This document shows, piece by piece, positions 12,048 through 24,600 of a stretch of DNA of 64,000 nucleotides (the stretch's first letter is position 1; each line of letters starts with the position of its first letter). This DNA comes from Limonium bicolor (Eukaryota > Streptophyta > Magnoliopsida > Caryophyllales > Plumbaginaceae), in NCBI GenBank assembly GCA_023374045.1, contig CM041779.1, forward strand, positions 273,419,258 to 273,483,257. Reading direction: 5' to 3'. The notes under the pieces were generated by a model. It had not been told where the DNA came from and searched no databases. It saw only the letters and a list, made by a program, of their open reading frames with translations. A program made the translations under genes and the position numbers.

Positions 12048-12409
12048 GGTGGTGATAAGTGAGAAATACATAGACATTTAAGGGTTTAATCTACCTTGTA
12101 CTTACTTACTTTCAGGATAATATTACTCACTTATCATATGTTTTTCTTAGATTTATGTTTTGATATGAATAAGATACATTTTGTGTTAAATGCAGGAACA
12201 AAATATATATATATATTATATATATATATATACCGCATCATATTAATATTGCAGGTCACTTAACGTTGGCAACCAATTTACAAATTGGTATGGGCTGCAA
12301 CTAATCACACGCCATCACATTCAATTTTAGATTGATATTTATTAAACTGGAGTTTGATGAGCCGCAAAGCACGGTTGTCATCATACGGATTAAATAATGG
12401 ACTGTATTA

Positions 12410-12700
12410 ACGTGGAGTTTGATGTCCGCTCCTTGTCCGTGGAATTAAGCCAGGACAACAAACAGAGCAAAAGTGTGTTCGTGGATTTATGACCGGACAA
12501 GGGCCGGACGGACTTGTGTCCGTGTGCTGTCCGAGGAACAAAAGCCGGACGTGAGCATACTGTCCGTGTCTGGTCCGGGTAAATAAAGCCGGACGTGGGA
12601 AGCAAGGTCCGTGGAATTATGGACGGACAAGGGGCTGACGCAACAAGGACATAAATATGTCCGTGGAAATATGGCCGGACACAAACGCGGACGCCTCTTA
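12410..12700 (+). repeat. tandem GGTCCGTGGAAT/CCGGAC array in solo LTR
   Basis: About five degenerate units near 60 bp, with recurring TCCGTGGAATTATGG-CCGGAC and GCCGGACGTG words in both orientations. The array lies about 200 bp upstream of the TATA box of this LTR. Confidence 0.7.
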
Positions 12701-12908
12701 ATACAGACCAGATCCAGAAATTAACGCGACAGAATTTGCTGTCGTCTTCTTCGTTCTGCGGCGCTAACAAACACATCCATCTACCCGATCGTCAATATCA
12801 AGCGCCGGCTGACAGTCCTGAAAATCCTCACACGTTCTGCAGCCCCAATCCACTCCTCAATTCCCTCACGCGGTGTTCCATCCCTGTCTTCTTCCTCCTC
12901 CTTTCTTC

Positions 12909-12916
12909 TATATAAA
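12909..12916 (+). promoter_or_regulatory. TATA box of the solo LTR
   Basis: TATATAAA in CTATATAAACCC, followed by a pyrimidine- and CA-rich leader, as in plant LTR promoters. Function is inferred. Confidence 0.55.
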
Positions 12917-13888
12917 CCCAGTACCTCTGCATCAAATATGATCAATCAACCCCTTCCACAATCCATCGCTCACAGAATCAAACCACACCTACGATCCACT
13001 CCATCCTCTTATCCCCCACTTCTCCATTTTATTTTCTTTCTTCATTCATTAGCCTTATGCTGTTAGTTTCCAGAGGACCAACGAAGAAGTCGATTACCCA
13101 TCTGTTCGTTCTTCTTCGTTGGTTCCGACTATTTTATTTCTTATGCTTGTTTTACTGTATAATTATGTGTGATTAATAAACCTATCCTTCCCGGTTTAGG
13201 AAGCAAGCCTATTTTATATAATTGTGTTTTGTAAGCTTTCCAGTATAATTTATCTAAGCAGTATTTTGATTCTTGTCCTTAATGCACTTTAATCTTCTTG
13301 CAAATTGTTAAAGTGATATTTGTAGTTCTTTGTTAAAATGCAGTGCTGAGACAAGGTTCTAGACATAGGAAGTCAAACGGGTTAACGACTAGAAGCGAGT
13401 TTCTCGCCGTATAGGTTAATCTATCTCTAATAGGGATTATTAATAATGCGATTAATTTATTAATAACTTGAGCAAGGATTGCACTTGTTGTTTAAATTAA
13501 TCAGGGTTTATTAGACAGGGAATGGTCAATAAACTAATTAAGATTCTTGAGTTTATTGCTAAAGTGGGAAAGTTATATTAATATGATTAAATAAAATAAG
13601 TAAGCAGAGTAACCCGGGATGCTTCTTAAAAACACAAAAAGATTTATAATTTCTATTTCTTTTCTGTTTTAATTAGTTGTTTTTATTATTGTCTTATGAG
13701 TTAGCTGATAATCATTTCCCTCAAAAAGATAAAATTTGTTTAATAGAAATCTCAGTCAATTTACTACACTATCAGTTATCCACAGCGAGGTCCCCAAGAG
13801 TACGACAACCCACATATCCACTATTCTACAAAACGATAGGTACACTGCCTACGTGGTAGAAGTAGTCACATATTTCTCCAACAGGTGG

Positions 13889-14793
13889 TCGAGGTAGCCA
13901 CACTTGAAACAGGCACCAGACTTCTTGTAGCATCCATGCCCTTGATGAAACTTGCCACAAGCCTCGCACTTCACAGCAGTAGAAGAAGATGAGGAAGAGC
14001 CACCCTGATCTCTTGAACCCTGGCACTCCCCAGCGAACTACTTCTTCTGGGAAGCACCCAGATCCTTCCTCTTTAAATCCTCTAGCCTCTGCTTCATCTT
14101 CTGGTCCTTCCCATCAGACTGATGGCCCTTCAGGTCTGCCTCTGCAAGCAAGGCCACATCAGCAACATCTCTAAAGGTCTTATGATGAAGGGGCGTCACA
14201 GTGGACCTGATATCTGGCCTAAGGCCACTCTCAAACTTCCTGCCCTTCCGGTGCTCATCCAGCTCAGGTGCAAACTTAGACAGCGTGATGAATTTCCTGA
14301 TATAATCCTCCATTGACATATCATGACCCTGACAGAGGCGACTATACTCAATGATCTTCTGATCCTTGTAGACGTCAAGGTAGAACTGCTTATTGAATTC
14401 CCTGGTAAACTGCTCCCACGTACAAAGCTATGGGAGATTCCCAATCACTGACCTCCACCACTTTTTGGCTTCATCCTTGAACATGAAGGTGGCGAAGTCC
14501 ACCTTCTTCTCATCCTCGGACCCCATCACACACAATAGGTCCTCAATCTCAGAAAGACAATGGCTAGCCTCTTGAGGATATTCACTCCCATCAAAAGTTG
14601 GGGGCTTCATCTTCATGAACACCTGCAACAATTTCACGTTGGGCCCCCCAGCATTCGCAGCCTTAGCTCCGGCTACACCATCAGCAGCTCTACCAGCTGC
14701 AGCCATAGACTACATAAGCTGCACCACAAACTGTTGCACTACCTCAACAGCATCTCCCTGAGGAGTATCCCTTGGTGATCTACGGGGTGGCAT
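13889..14793 (-). pseudogene. gag of element B
   Basis: Starts MPPRRSPRDTPQ at 14793, meets a TAG at about 14711, then continues in the same frame. The gag domain reads KMKPPTFDGSEYPQEA, ATFMFKDEAKKWWRS and, after frame changes, FITLSKFAPELDEH. Near 13980-13890 are the zinc-binding residues CEACGKFHQGHGC and CFKCGYLDH, where the solo LTR cuts the second knuckle. Gag packages the element RNA. The block has at least two frameshifts besides the stop. Confidence 0.85.
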
Positions 14794-14903
14794 TCAGAAA
14801 GTCCACATATTCAAGCAGATAGTTACACAAACTCTTCAGACAACAGATACTAACATTCTGACTGACTGACCAAACCTAAAGTCCCTACAGATTCAAACCC
14901 AGA

Positions 14904-14915
14904 CCTCTGATACCA
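14904..14915 (-). other. primer-binding site, tRNA-iMet (element B)
   Basis: Minus strand TGGTATCAGAGG matches the initiator tRNA-Met site at 11 of 12 bases and lies 5 nt inside the LTR end at 14921. Confidence 0.8.
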
Positions 14916-14920
14916 CTAAA

Positions 14921-17169
14921 TGTAATGACCCCAAACACGGTATAGTTCTAAGGTCATTACACACTACACATTTACTACCCAAGATATGCAAGGCTCTAAC
15001 TAACGATCCAGCAAACAGATGCATAAAAGCTTATAAATATATATATATATAGCATAGGAAATATTTTACAATCTCCAAAGGCGTAATCTAAATACCAAAA
15101 TATAATTCAGTAGTCAAAAGCTAATACAAATATAAAGTCAAAAGGCCTGAAGGCTACAAAGATCCAAAAGTCTCAAGTATGCTTAGCTAAGCACAAATGA
15201 GCTAAGACTCCATAAACCGTAAGGGGAAAGAATCCTCACTAATCAATCTGCAAATGTTAGTAAGATTAGGGGAATGAGCAACCACACGCTCAGTAGATGA
15301 CAAAAACCATCAATAAGCATGCTCAAAATAGTTGAAAACATATTCATAATTCTAAAAGTCAAATAGAAGGAAGTGGTATCCTTCCATCAGTAGAAATAAC
15401 AGTAGCAAAAGCCAGTCTTATCACAAACCAAACGGAGTTCAGAGGTACAACCAGAATAGAGAGAATCACAAAATAGAGCAGGACACTAGGGTTCAATGCA
15501 TACAGACAGAGCGAAGCAAACCCGTAAACAAAACAAGGAAAACCACTTGTGAACAGAACAAGGGAGACACCCATGGAAAATATTAGAAGGATGTCCTACG
15601 CAGTGTGCTACAGGATAGTTAGACCCAGCCATCCACGGCTCAGACACAAAGAATACTAGGTCCCAAAAAAGAAGCTAAAATAATAAAGCTTTAGTGCAAA
15701 GAAAAGCACCACATAGAGGTTTAAACACTTGAGCATCAGAAGAGGAATACAACCCCACAAATGGAAGTCAAAACACAGTTCTAATGAGTAGTTTAGGCAA
15801 AAATAATGGTGTGTCCGAACATGTGTACGAACATCAATGTTAAGACACAAGTCGAGACTTAAAACAACAGAAGTTCCAAATGTTCGAACATGTGTCCGAA
15901 CATCAATGTTTGGACACATACTGAAAGTCAAAACCAAAGGTCTGGACGTTAGAAGTTCGGACAAGTTCTGAGAAAATTTTACGTGGTGGCGTCTGAACAT
16001 GTGCCCGAACATCAATGTTTGGACACATGCTGAGAGTTAAAACATAAGAAAGGAGTAAGAGCTGTCCGAACTTGTGTCTGGACATATAAGTTTGGAAACC
16101 TGCCAAGACTTGTAAGCCAGACATGTCCTCACACCCCGTTCGAACTTACATGTTCAGACGGAAGTTCAGACACAAGTTAAATTGCAGAAATTAGAAGGCA
16201 CAACAGGGTCTGTCAGAACTTACAAGTTCAGACAAACGTTTGGACACAGCAAAATTCAGAAATTTCAGAACAACAAATGTACACAAACAAAACCTCAAAA
16301 CATCAGCAAAATCTGTAGCACAATTCTAGAATTTTTATTCTCAACTATAGGGGTTTTAGAAAGTTAAAACCAAGGCCAAAATCAGATAGAAAACGCCCAC
16401 GATCACAAGACAATTCGAACTACCATAACTCTCAATCCAGAAATGCCCCATAGGCGAACACACCCATCGAATCCACTCATCACCTACCTCACATTAATGT
16501 AGAGGAAGCTCTAAATCTGGAGAAGAATCAGTCACCAACACACAGACCAATGCAGAAGCAGCAGCCTACTGACTACACAAACAATTGTAGAAAAATCCCT
16601 AAAATCAAAAAGTGCGTAAACCCCAAAAATAGATAATTGTAGATGACAAAAGCCACCAATCCAAACCTAAAATTAAACTTTGTAGACAGTGTAGAAGAGG
16701 AGCCAATCACGGAAGCGGTGACAGCAAAACACAAAATCCGGCAGCCTAAAAGCACTCAAATGAGAGGAAGAAGATTTCTCTAAAGAGGGAGAAGAGAGAA
16801 GCGCACTATGAGATGAAGGAAACTGTCGATCGTGATAGAATGTTAAAACGATTAAGGGAGTTAGATTTCTTATTTAAATCCTTACCAAAAGTAGAAGAAG
16901 GAATAGACTTCCTTGTCCTCTCCTTTAGCTCAATAGACTCCAATGTCCTAAAACCATATAAAGTCCAACTTAAATCAGAATGTGGTGAAATAAATTATGC
17001 AAATAAACCTTGGGTTATAACATATTTGAGCTTCAAAAAACACAGTGTAACGGCTTAAGGTAGTTGCCTGTGTGTGTTGGTCAAAGACAATGTCTATGGG
17101 TTATTATACCTTCAAAGTAGGGAAAGTTTAGGAGTGTGATAAAATCTCCTTACTTGAGTTAAGGCTCAC
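14921..17169 (-). repeat. 5' LTR of element B (outer end uncertain)
   Basis: Begins on the + strand with TGTAATGACCCC next to the primer site. It carries a TATATATATA stretch (15038-15049) and the array at 15805-16240, and has no gene. The outer end is not certain: a new LTR terminus (TGTAACACCCCC) starts at 17170, and I see no clear CA end or target duplication before it. Confidence 0.7.
15805..16240 (-). repeat. tandem TGTCCGAACATG array in LTR B
   Basis: About five or six degenerate units near 75-90 bp with words such as TGTCCGAACATGTGT, CGAACATCAATGTT and ACTTACATGTTC. The same words, in both orientations, form the arms of the palindrome at 40877-41329. Confidence 0.75.
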
Positions 17170-18007
17170 TGTAACACCCCCACTTAAACGTCTCTGAAAT
17201 GTCGTCTAATCATCATACTTAAATAATCTAATCACATCAGAGATAAAGAATATTGCATATTAATAGTGTTACCGCCCTCACTTGCCCGTACGAGTGATAA
17301 AGCATCCAACTTAAAACCGAATACAAATACGAAACGTTGCCACAATGATCTTAAGAGATAGATAGAAGTTTGTAGTCCTTTATACAATCCATAATACAAC
17401 TAGTACACGTGAGCATCTAATTAATACAACCTTGGTATAACAGAACCCGAACCCAAAATCATAAAGTGTGTATTAATCCTAAAAGGTATACCGCTACTCA
17501 AGTCCACGCTTCTGTGTAGGTAATCAGCTATGCCCCTATAGAATTATTTTTGTATGTCTGGAATCAGCCCCCGCTGAGTATGTTATTATGTAACCGTGAT
17601 GCCCCCTTGGACCCCTCAGTTAATTAGTTGAGTGCATGCAGTTCATTTTACATGCAATACCATTTTTTAAAAAAACTATAAAGTAATACATAGTATAACC
17701 AACCATATATTAAACACACATAACACATGCTCTTCACATATAATATCATGATACAGTTAAAGCATTCTAAACACACTGGTGGAACGAAAGCCTTAAATTA
17801 CGGTCCCAAACCGTGTATAATGACGGTTCTGGATCGTACTTAACGCGGCGGTCATCTAAGAAGGAGACGTCTTTAATTACAGTTTAAAACTGTAATTAAA
17901 GACCATTTTCCAGTCGCGCTCGTGTCGGGGGTTTTTAAATTACATCTTCTAAAAAACCGTAAGGTAAAGTGTTTTGGCGCGGGCATGCCATTGGACTTTA
18001 GATTATG
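17170..18007 (-). repeat. LTR end fragment plus CACTA-like debris
   Basis: TGTAACACCCCC at 17170 is the end of a minus-strand LTR of the same broad family as A and C, with a CCCTTGGACCCCTCAG block like the CCCCAAGGGGCTCAG of C. From 17774 the sequence changes to CACTGGTGGAACG followed by ACGGTCCCAAACCGTG palindromes, a near-perfect palindrome GTCTTTAATTACAG...AATTAAAGAC (17870-17905) and GTTTTGGCGC. This style fits the subterminal part of a CACTA transposon. The block is cut by the solo LTR at 18008 and resumes at 24696. Confidence 0.5.
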
Positions 18008-18999
18008 TGAAATACCCCTAATTAATTAAACATATAATAAATTAAATTAAGGCCTCAACATGCCTTAAAAATAAATTAAACACAACAATGTTTAACAGAA
18101 AGCAAAAATAACACCCTTTAAACTTTTTAGGGTGACTAAATATCCAAACGAACTCCGTTTGACCTAAACTTTTAACCTGAGCCTTATAACACATAAATGA
18201 ACACATTAAGACCATTTCTAAGGGAAACCAAGCTCAGAAACTCATTGGAACACAAAATGTGCACTAAGCTTGCTTAAAGCACATTTTTGTGAGATTGTCT
18301 CCAAAATGAGTTCTATTTAATAATAGGGTCTTGAATACCCTTAAATATACTAATGTGACATAATGTGCCACATTAAAATGCTTAAATCAAAGTTTTTCAA
18401 AAAACCCAAAAAAAAAATATGGGCATTGTTTTATGAATAGTGACCAAATAGTGCAAAAATAACATTTAATCACTTAATCTTGTCTATGGTCAATATGTTC
18501 CCTTTACCTTGGCTATATTATTGCCGGCAGTTTAAGACTCTTTTCCCAGCTTATATCCGTTCCCATTAGCAATTAATCATGACTCATTACTTCTACCTTA
18601 TTAAAGTATGTATAAGTACACCTTTTTACAATAAACTTATAACCTTATCTCTTCCACGCTTGTATGACCAATGGTTGCCATTAACTAAGAGGTCTCTTCT
18701 CAACTAATTACCGGTTACCAAACAAATAAAAGTGGCGCAGCACTCTCACCTTATTAACATAACAAAAAGTGTACTTTTATTATAAAATACTAATAAACCC
18801 CATCCTTTCTTATCCCATCCGACAGCTTCTGCAAGTTTATTGACTACTAATAAACCCCATCCTTTCTTATCATTACCGATTTCTTTCCTTTCCATTACCG
18901 TTCTCCTCTTCCTCCTCCTCCAGTCGTAAGTCTCTGCTCTCTCCTCGCTGTTTCTTCCACCGAGAGCTGCCCACAACTTCCATGGTTGCTGCCCCAAGA

Positions 19000-20340
19000 T
19001 CTAGGTAAGTTTTCAAGACAAAAACATGCTCATTTTTCTCCTCTTATTCTCCTCTCCTCAAAGAGCTAAACCATGCTCATTTTCACCCAGCAACTAGGAC
19101 TGAATTGGGAGCTAAAGTAGTGAGGAACTTCAGTTAAAAACAGAGAAGGAAGGGAAGCAAACTTCCTTGTTTTCTCAAGGTAAAATCTGCATAACCCAAC
19201 TTGATCTTCCTCCTCCATTTCGGTATTGTCCCCAGCTTATACTAAGCTCTCTCTTGTTTCTTTACATGGGAAAAACTAGAGAAGTATACCCTGGTTGAGG
19301 AGAGAAAAAAAACCCAGGTGAGAGCCTCTTCTCTTCACCATTCCGGTAAGTCACCACTGCTTTTCTCCCTTTGTTTTTGCCGGTAATATTGCTAGCCTAT
19401 CCTAAGCTCCTCTTCTTGTTTTCTTTACGTACAAAACCAGAGGAGAATCACCCTATCTCATGCAGTAGCACTATCCAAGTTAGAGCTCCATTCTTGACCA
19501 AATCGGTAAGGAAAATCCCATCTCTTATACTCCTCTATTACCGGTAATATATTTCCAATTTCCCCAGCTTGTACTCTGCTTCTTCACGTACAAAAACAGA
19601 AGGAAAAACCCACTACTTATTCCTCATCTCCAACCGGTAATATATGTAGATATAGCAGCAGCCTAACTCCTTGTTTTGCCTTGGGAAAATCAGGCATAAA
19701 CAACCATGCAAACACCCTTGTGTGACCATGCTTTCGGTAAGGAAAAACCTTCTCTATTTCCTCCTTGTTCTACCGGTAATATATGTGGTATAAGTGGCAG
19801 TTTTAACATTTGTTTTGCTCACAAAAACCAGGTGCGAGTAATCCTTGAAACCAGCCTTAAACCAAGGTAAATCCCATGAGTTTTCTAGCTTAAAACAACC
19901 ATGTTTAGCCCTATTTTCTACCGGTTATACATGCTGGAACATGTAGTGTTTTAACACTTCTCTTGGCCTTGGAAAAACAGGCGTGAATGAGCCTAGAAAC
20001 TAGCTCCAAAACAAGGTAAAAACATGCCTTGTTAAGCTTAAACTCATCACTTAATTGCCTACATAATGAGTAACCAATACATACTCTTTTACTGCATGAA
20101 ATTCCTGCCGAAAACACATTGGAAAATCTTGGAAAAATTTTGCACAACATGAAGAACCAAGTCCAAGAAAATAAGTGTTGGCAAGGTGAGTATTCCCACT
20201 CTATAAACTTGTGTATATATTAAGCTAAGGATTAAACTTTCAAAACTAATTAAATCTGGTGTTAACAACTAGACCGAGAGTGCTAGTTGCTGTTTGGAGT
20301 GCTTGGGAACTTGGAAATCAAAAACTAGGTGAGTAATACT
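19000..20340 (+). repeat. modular AAGGTAA/ACCGGTAATAT repeats in giant LTR
   Basis: About eight degenerate modules of 110-160 bp. Each module has a CGGTAAG or AAGGTAAA word, a pyrimidine-rich stretch, CCGGTAATAT, CAGCTT..., ACGTACAAAA and CCAG. The words look like splice donors and acceptors in alternation. Similar AAGGTAA words recur in the LTRs at 43640-45030 and 47980-48620. Confidence 0.55.
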
Positions 20341-21445
20341 TACCTTATTATATAATATGGTTTTTATGATATTTTGTTGTATATATATACAAGCCGAGGG
20401 TTTAGATAGGATTATATAACTTAACTGTGTATTAAAATGTGTAATAACATTTTTGGTTGGTTAGTTGGTGTATTAATGACCTATAAGGTCAAGGAAATTA
20501 ATTATGGGTCAAAAACATAATTTATAAAAAAATATGGAGCATGGGAAATAAAAGCCGAGAACAATAGGATTTAAAATAGCTAAACTATGTATTATAATGT
20601 TTTATAGCATTTTTTGTTGATAATATAAGGTTTAGATGACATATTATGTCCTAAGGAATAATTTAATGATTTTAGGAAACATTAAAGAAAAACCATATGA
20701 TAAACCGTAAACAATATAGTTTTTATGACATTTATGTGTAATTATATTCTACTTTAATTATTGTAATAAGGCCAAGCATTGTAGGCCATTTAATTTAATT
20801 GTTATATTAAGTTTAAAATGAATTTAATATAGAAAATAACATTATCGAAAATTATATGGGATTTTTCTGTAATTAAAATAATTTTAAGGGTTAAATATAG
20901 GCATTAGCCGAAAAGTAGGCTTTAAAACCTTATTTTATGAATTCTGTAAAATTTAACAAAGTTTTGAGGCAAAAATGTGATTTATGAAAATTATAAGGGT
21001 CAAACTGTAATTATATAAACTTCTGGTCAAACTGAAAGTCAATACGTCAATATAGACCATATTAGGAGGTTTGACCAAATTTAATGTCATAAATAATTAA
21101 TTTATGAACTTATGTTAACATTATAAGTGAAATGTTGAATTTATAAAACTTATGGGGTATAGAATGTAAATACCGAAAAGTAGAGGTATGATTTGGTTAA
21201 TATGATGATTTATATCCTAAGTATAAAATTTGGGAATTTTTGGAGTTATATAAGTGGTTATATTGATAAAAGTATATAATATATAGTTTTTGTGACATAT
21301 GGAAGTATATCATATAAAATGGGGTCAAAATGTAAATAAAAAAATGTGGGCGAAAAGAGAATTTCAAAACAGAAGGGGGCTGTTTGGGTTAGAGTAACAT
21401 AAAGCTATAGGTTATATGGATAATAAATATTAAAACCATATAATA

Positions 21446-21683
21446 CTCTCTCCGTCCTGAATTGACCGTCCTGTTTACTATTTGGACATGTCGTTTGACT
21501 TCAATATTTAACATATAAGATAAAATAATTTTAAAAATTTGAGTTTTGCATATGATTCCTTACATAGTAAACTATATATTACAAAATTTAGTTTTATAAA
21601 ATTATTTTATCTTATATGCTTAATATTGAAGTGGAAAAACGTGTCATAAAGCAAACATGACAGTTAATTCAGGACAGAGGGAG
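21446..21683. mobile_element. Stowaway-like MITE (238 bp)
   Basis: Terminal inverted repeats CTCTCTCCGTCCTGAATT and AATTCAGGACAGAGGGAG, flanked by TA on both sides (21444-21445, 21684-21685). This is the Tc1/mariner target and the typical Stowaway end. It is nested in the giant solo LTR, so it inserted later. Confidence 0.9.
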
Positions 21684-24600
21684 TATAACCTATATATATA
21701 ACTTGTTATAATATATGTGGCTAACGTGTAAATAAGGGAAATTGTGTTGCTGGAAAAAGATAAACCAAACAGACCTTGGTCTGTTCGGTAATAATGAAAA
21801 GTAACATATAAAAACCATATGTTATAAATATGATAATGTTTGGATGATATAATATATGTTATGTGAAATATTATAAGATTTGTGGTAAAAGAATAAATAT
21901 GAAAAGTTGGAGGGTTAAAAAAAATAAAACCTAAGGGTTTGTTTGTATTTTTCGGAAATATTGAAACTATATAGTATACATACTATATGATTTAAATGCT
22001 ATAATATATGGTAAGTTAAGTATGTTATAAAAATTATGGTGAAAATGTAATAATTATAAAGTGTGGGGTTTGAAAGGAAATGAAATGTTAAATATATGCC
22101 TATTCGGCAATTAAGGGGGAATATATCAAAACTATAGATTATATCTTATTACAAAGTTTTGATGTTATAAAATAAGGTATTTATAACATGGTATAAGTAA
22201 TGTGGTTATTTTATAATTAATGAAGACTATGTGGATAAAGATGTAACAAGTGTAATATATGTATATCATTTTCGGTAAATGATATTAGTTACCAAAACTA
22301 TATGTTATAAGTTAATGGCATGTAAAATATCATGCTATATAATATTATGATATGGGTGTAACACTTTATGATTTTATGTGGTCAAAAGTATGGTTTATAA
22401 AATCAACATGCCGTAGCGCATGCTTATATATTAAAAATGAAGATATAAATTATAGTATACAATGACATAAATAATATGGTTAATATATGATTTTGGAATG
22501 GTTAAATAAACCTTGAGTAAGGAATAACATATGCATAATATAAAGTTCCTTATTTCATTAGAAATTCATGTGTATATATATGTATATATGCTGGCGCAAA
22601 TAATAGGCACATATATATTATGGTTTACAAACCATATAATAGGAAATAATGAATGTTAACCTATTAGTATAATTACATGCTATAAAGTTATAAGGTTTTA
22701 TTTGAACACAACTTGTTACATAAATGAGAAGTTGTATAACGCAAGGTATGCCGAGGAATAATAATCTATCGTGTATTATAAACTAATGTTGCATGGAATG
22801 CATGCAACCATAGATTATAAAATATAACCATGCATGCAACTATAGGTTATAACAACACCTATGCATGCGATAAAACGGTTGGATTAAAATATACGAGAAC
22901 GAACGAACTTACATAAGTGTAACGCTTATTAGATACTACGGTTGGAAATTGTAATTCCTAAGTTTGAAAAAGTTAACCAAGACGTTCGAATAAAAACCGA
23001 CGTCTTTGTTAAACCGAATATTAATACTTACTACGAGTAAGGAGTTTTTAAAGATAACGATACCTTAACTAATAACAGTTGAAATCCGGGGATGTAATAC
23101 CGGGGTTACTGACGTTATTCGGAAATACTGAATCATAATGTCATGTGGATTGACACTTAGCGTTCTTCATATTGTTAGATTGCCTATCAAACGTGCGCGC
23201 TCGAGAAGCTTAGTGGTCTACACTGCGCATCCTTGGTCTAAGGTGTACGGTATGTAAAGGGGTTTGATCCGGGTTGTCCTGAGGAATTCCTCGGGCTCGG
23301 ATTTGTTTGATAATGTGTGTGATGGATATCTGTGTTTACTGCATTATTTATTTATGCACGAACGTCCTACGGGACTAATACTATGTTGACTATAGATCGA
23401 CTTATATAAAACTACATATGCGAGTTGTGTGATGGTGATTACGGTTGCCTGACCTAATACGCTAAGTATTACAAGTATGTAGTTATATCCTAAGTAAAAC
23501 GCTTAGGAACGGGACACGACATAGTCGGTCTCTAGAGCTTTGACTCGAACATAAATACTACCTAGAGTTATTCTAGGCATTCATAAGACCCACAGGGCAG
23601 CCAACAAATTAAGTGATATTTCCATAATTAAAACAGTAACTGAATTACTAACTAACGAGGTTAACAGTGGAGTGTGAATGAATGTGATGTTGTACCTTAA
23701 TCCAGACAGTCACCGGCTGCTGGTCGCGTGTAGAGATCTCTTGGGTTAACCTGTGTCGGGTTTTCCCTAGTTAATCCTGAACGAACCTAGATAGATCGTC
23801 AGGCGGAGTGTGCTACCGTTGGCACCAGGCCTTTGGCCACCTAAATGGACCCCTTTACAAAGGCAAAGTGAAATAGTCTCGGAGTCTTCGGATGATCAGG
23901 GCAGTCAGCACCTTGTGTGTACGTTGGACTACCGTCCAAGTGAGTATATTTCGGGTTGTCCTAATTGACGCCCGACAGTGCTAACCAAATCAAACAATAT
24001 GTGAAGGCCCGGGGGGCCGAGTGTTGTAATACGTGATGATGTTAATAAACGATGCATGAGTTACTGATGTTATTGTATTGTGTGACGTGGGGCTGTGCTG
24101 TGTATATTTGTAATGACTGGTTGGATTGGATGGATGGTTATGTGATCATGCATGTTTGTTACAGTATTTATATATCTGTAAAATGGTAAAGCATGAAATC
24201 AATCTAATATCAAGATGGTTAAAAATGACAAGTGACCAATAGGGTCCAGGTCAGGCATACTCAGCATTTATCGCTGAGACTACACTCATTGTGCAGGTTG
24301 CTGATCTCCGTCGAAGCCGAAGTGCGGGAACAGGGTAGTTAGGATTACTTTAATTATCGCACATGGAATTTATTTGTATAACGATATCAGTCTGTGGATG
24401 TATGACGGTATGGTTGTGTTTATTTGGGATTTGGGTAGATGCTCACTTGTCGACTGTTATGGATGTGGAGTTAGTATGATGTATAGGAGGTATCTCGTTG
24501 TCACAGCGGTTTAGTAGTGTTGTGTATTTTGGTTGTTGGACTTAGTTCTGCTTCGTTACTCGCATGGGCGAGTAATGACAGGTGACACCCGAGTGAGTTT

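Larger units (their letters stand above)
12053..13883 (+). mobile_element. solo LTR (about 1.83 kb, probably Tat/Athila-type) in gag of element B
   Basis: Begins TGATAAGTGAG and ends TTTCTCCAACA, with TG...CA ends and an exact 5-bp target duplication GGTGG (12048-12052 and 13884-13888). Removing it together with one duplication rebuilds the broken CCHC zinc knuckle of element B in frame (CFKCGYLDH + RITDC), which proves the boundaries. Orientation is taken from a TATA box (12909-12916) and from a terminal GGTCCCC-GTACGACAACCC block like the R-U5 end of Tat/Athila LTRs. The lineage is from memory and less certain than the boundaries. There is no internal region, so it is a recombination remnant. 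Confidence 0.92.
9843..17169 (-). mobile_element. Ty3/gypsy element B (different family), interrupted twice
   Basis: Minus-strand gag-pol element with LTR, primer site, gag, protease, reverse transcriptase and RNase H. It is cut at 9843 by copy A before its integrase and split in gag by a solo LTR (12053-13883). Its protein sequence differs strongly from A and C, and its LTR starts TGTAATGACCCC rather than TGTAACACCCC. Its remaining integrase and 3' LTR should lie beyond copy A, left of the window. Confidence 0.88.

Noticed and set aside
16813..17058. 81-codon + strand frame MKETVDRDRM...
   Set aside because: It looks protein-like at first, but it lies in LTR B with no splice context and no recognised family. 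It was kept out for lack of support.
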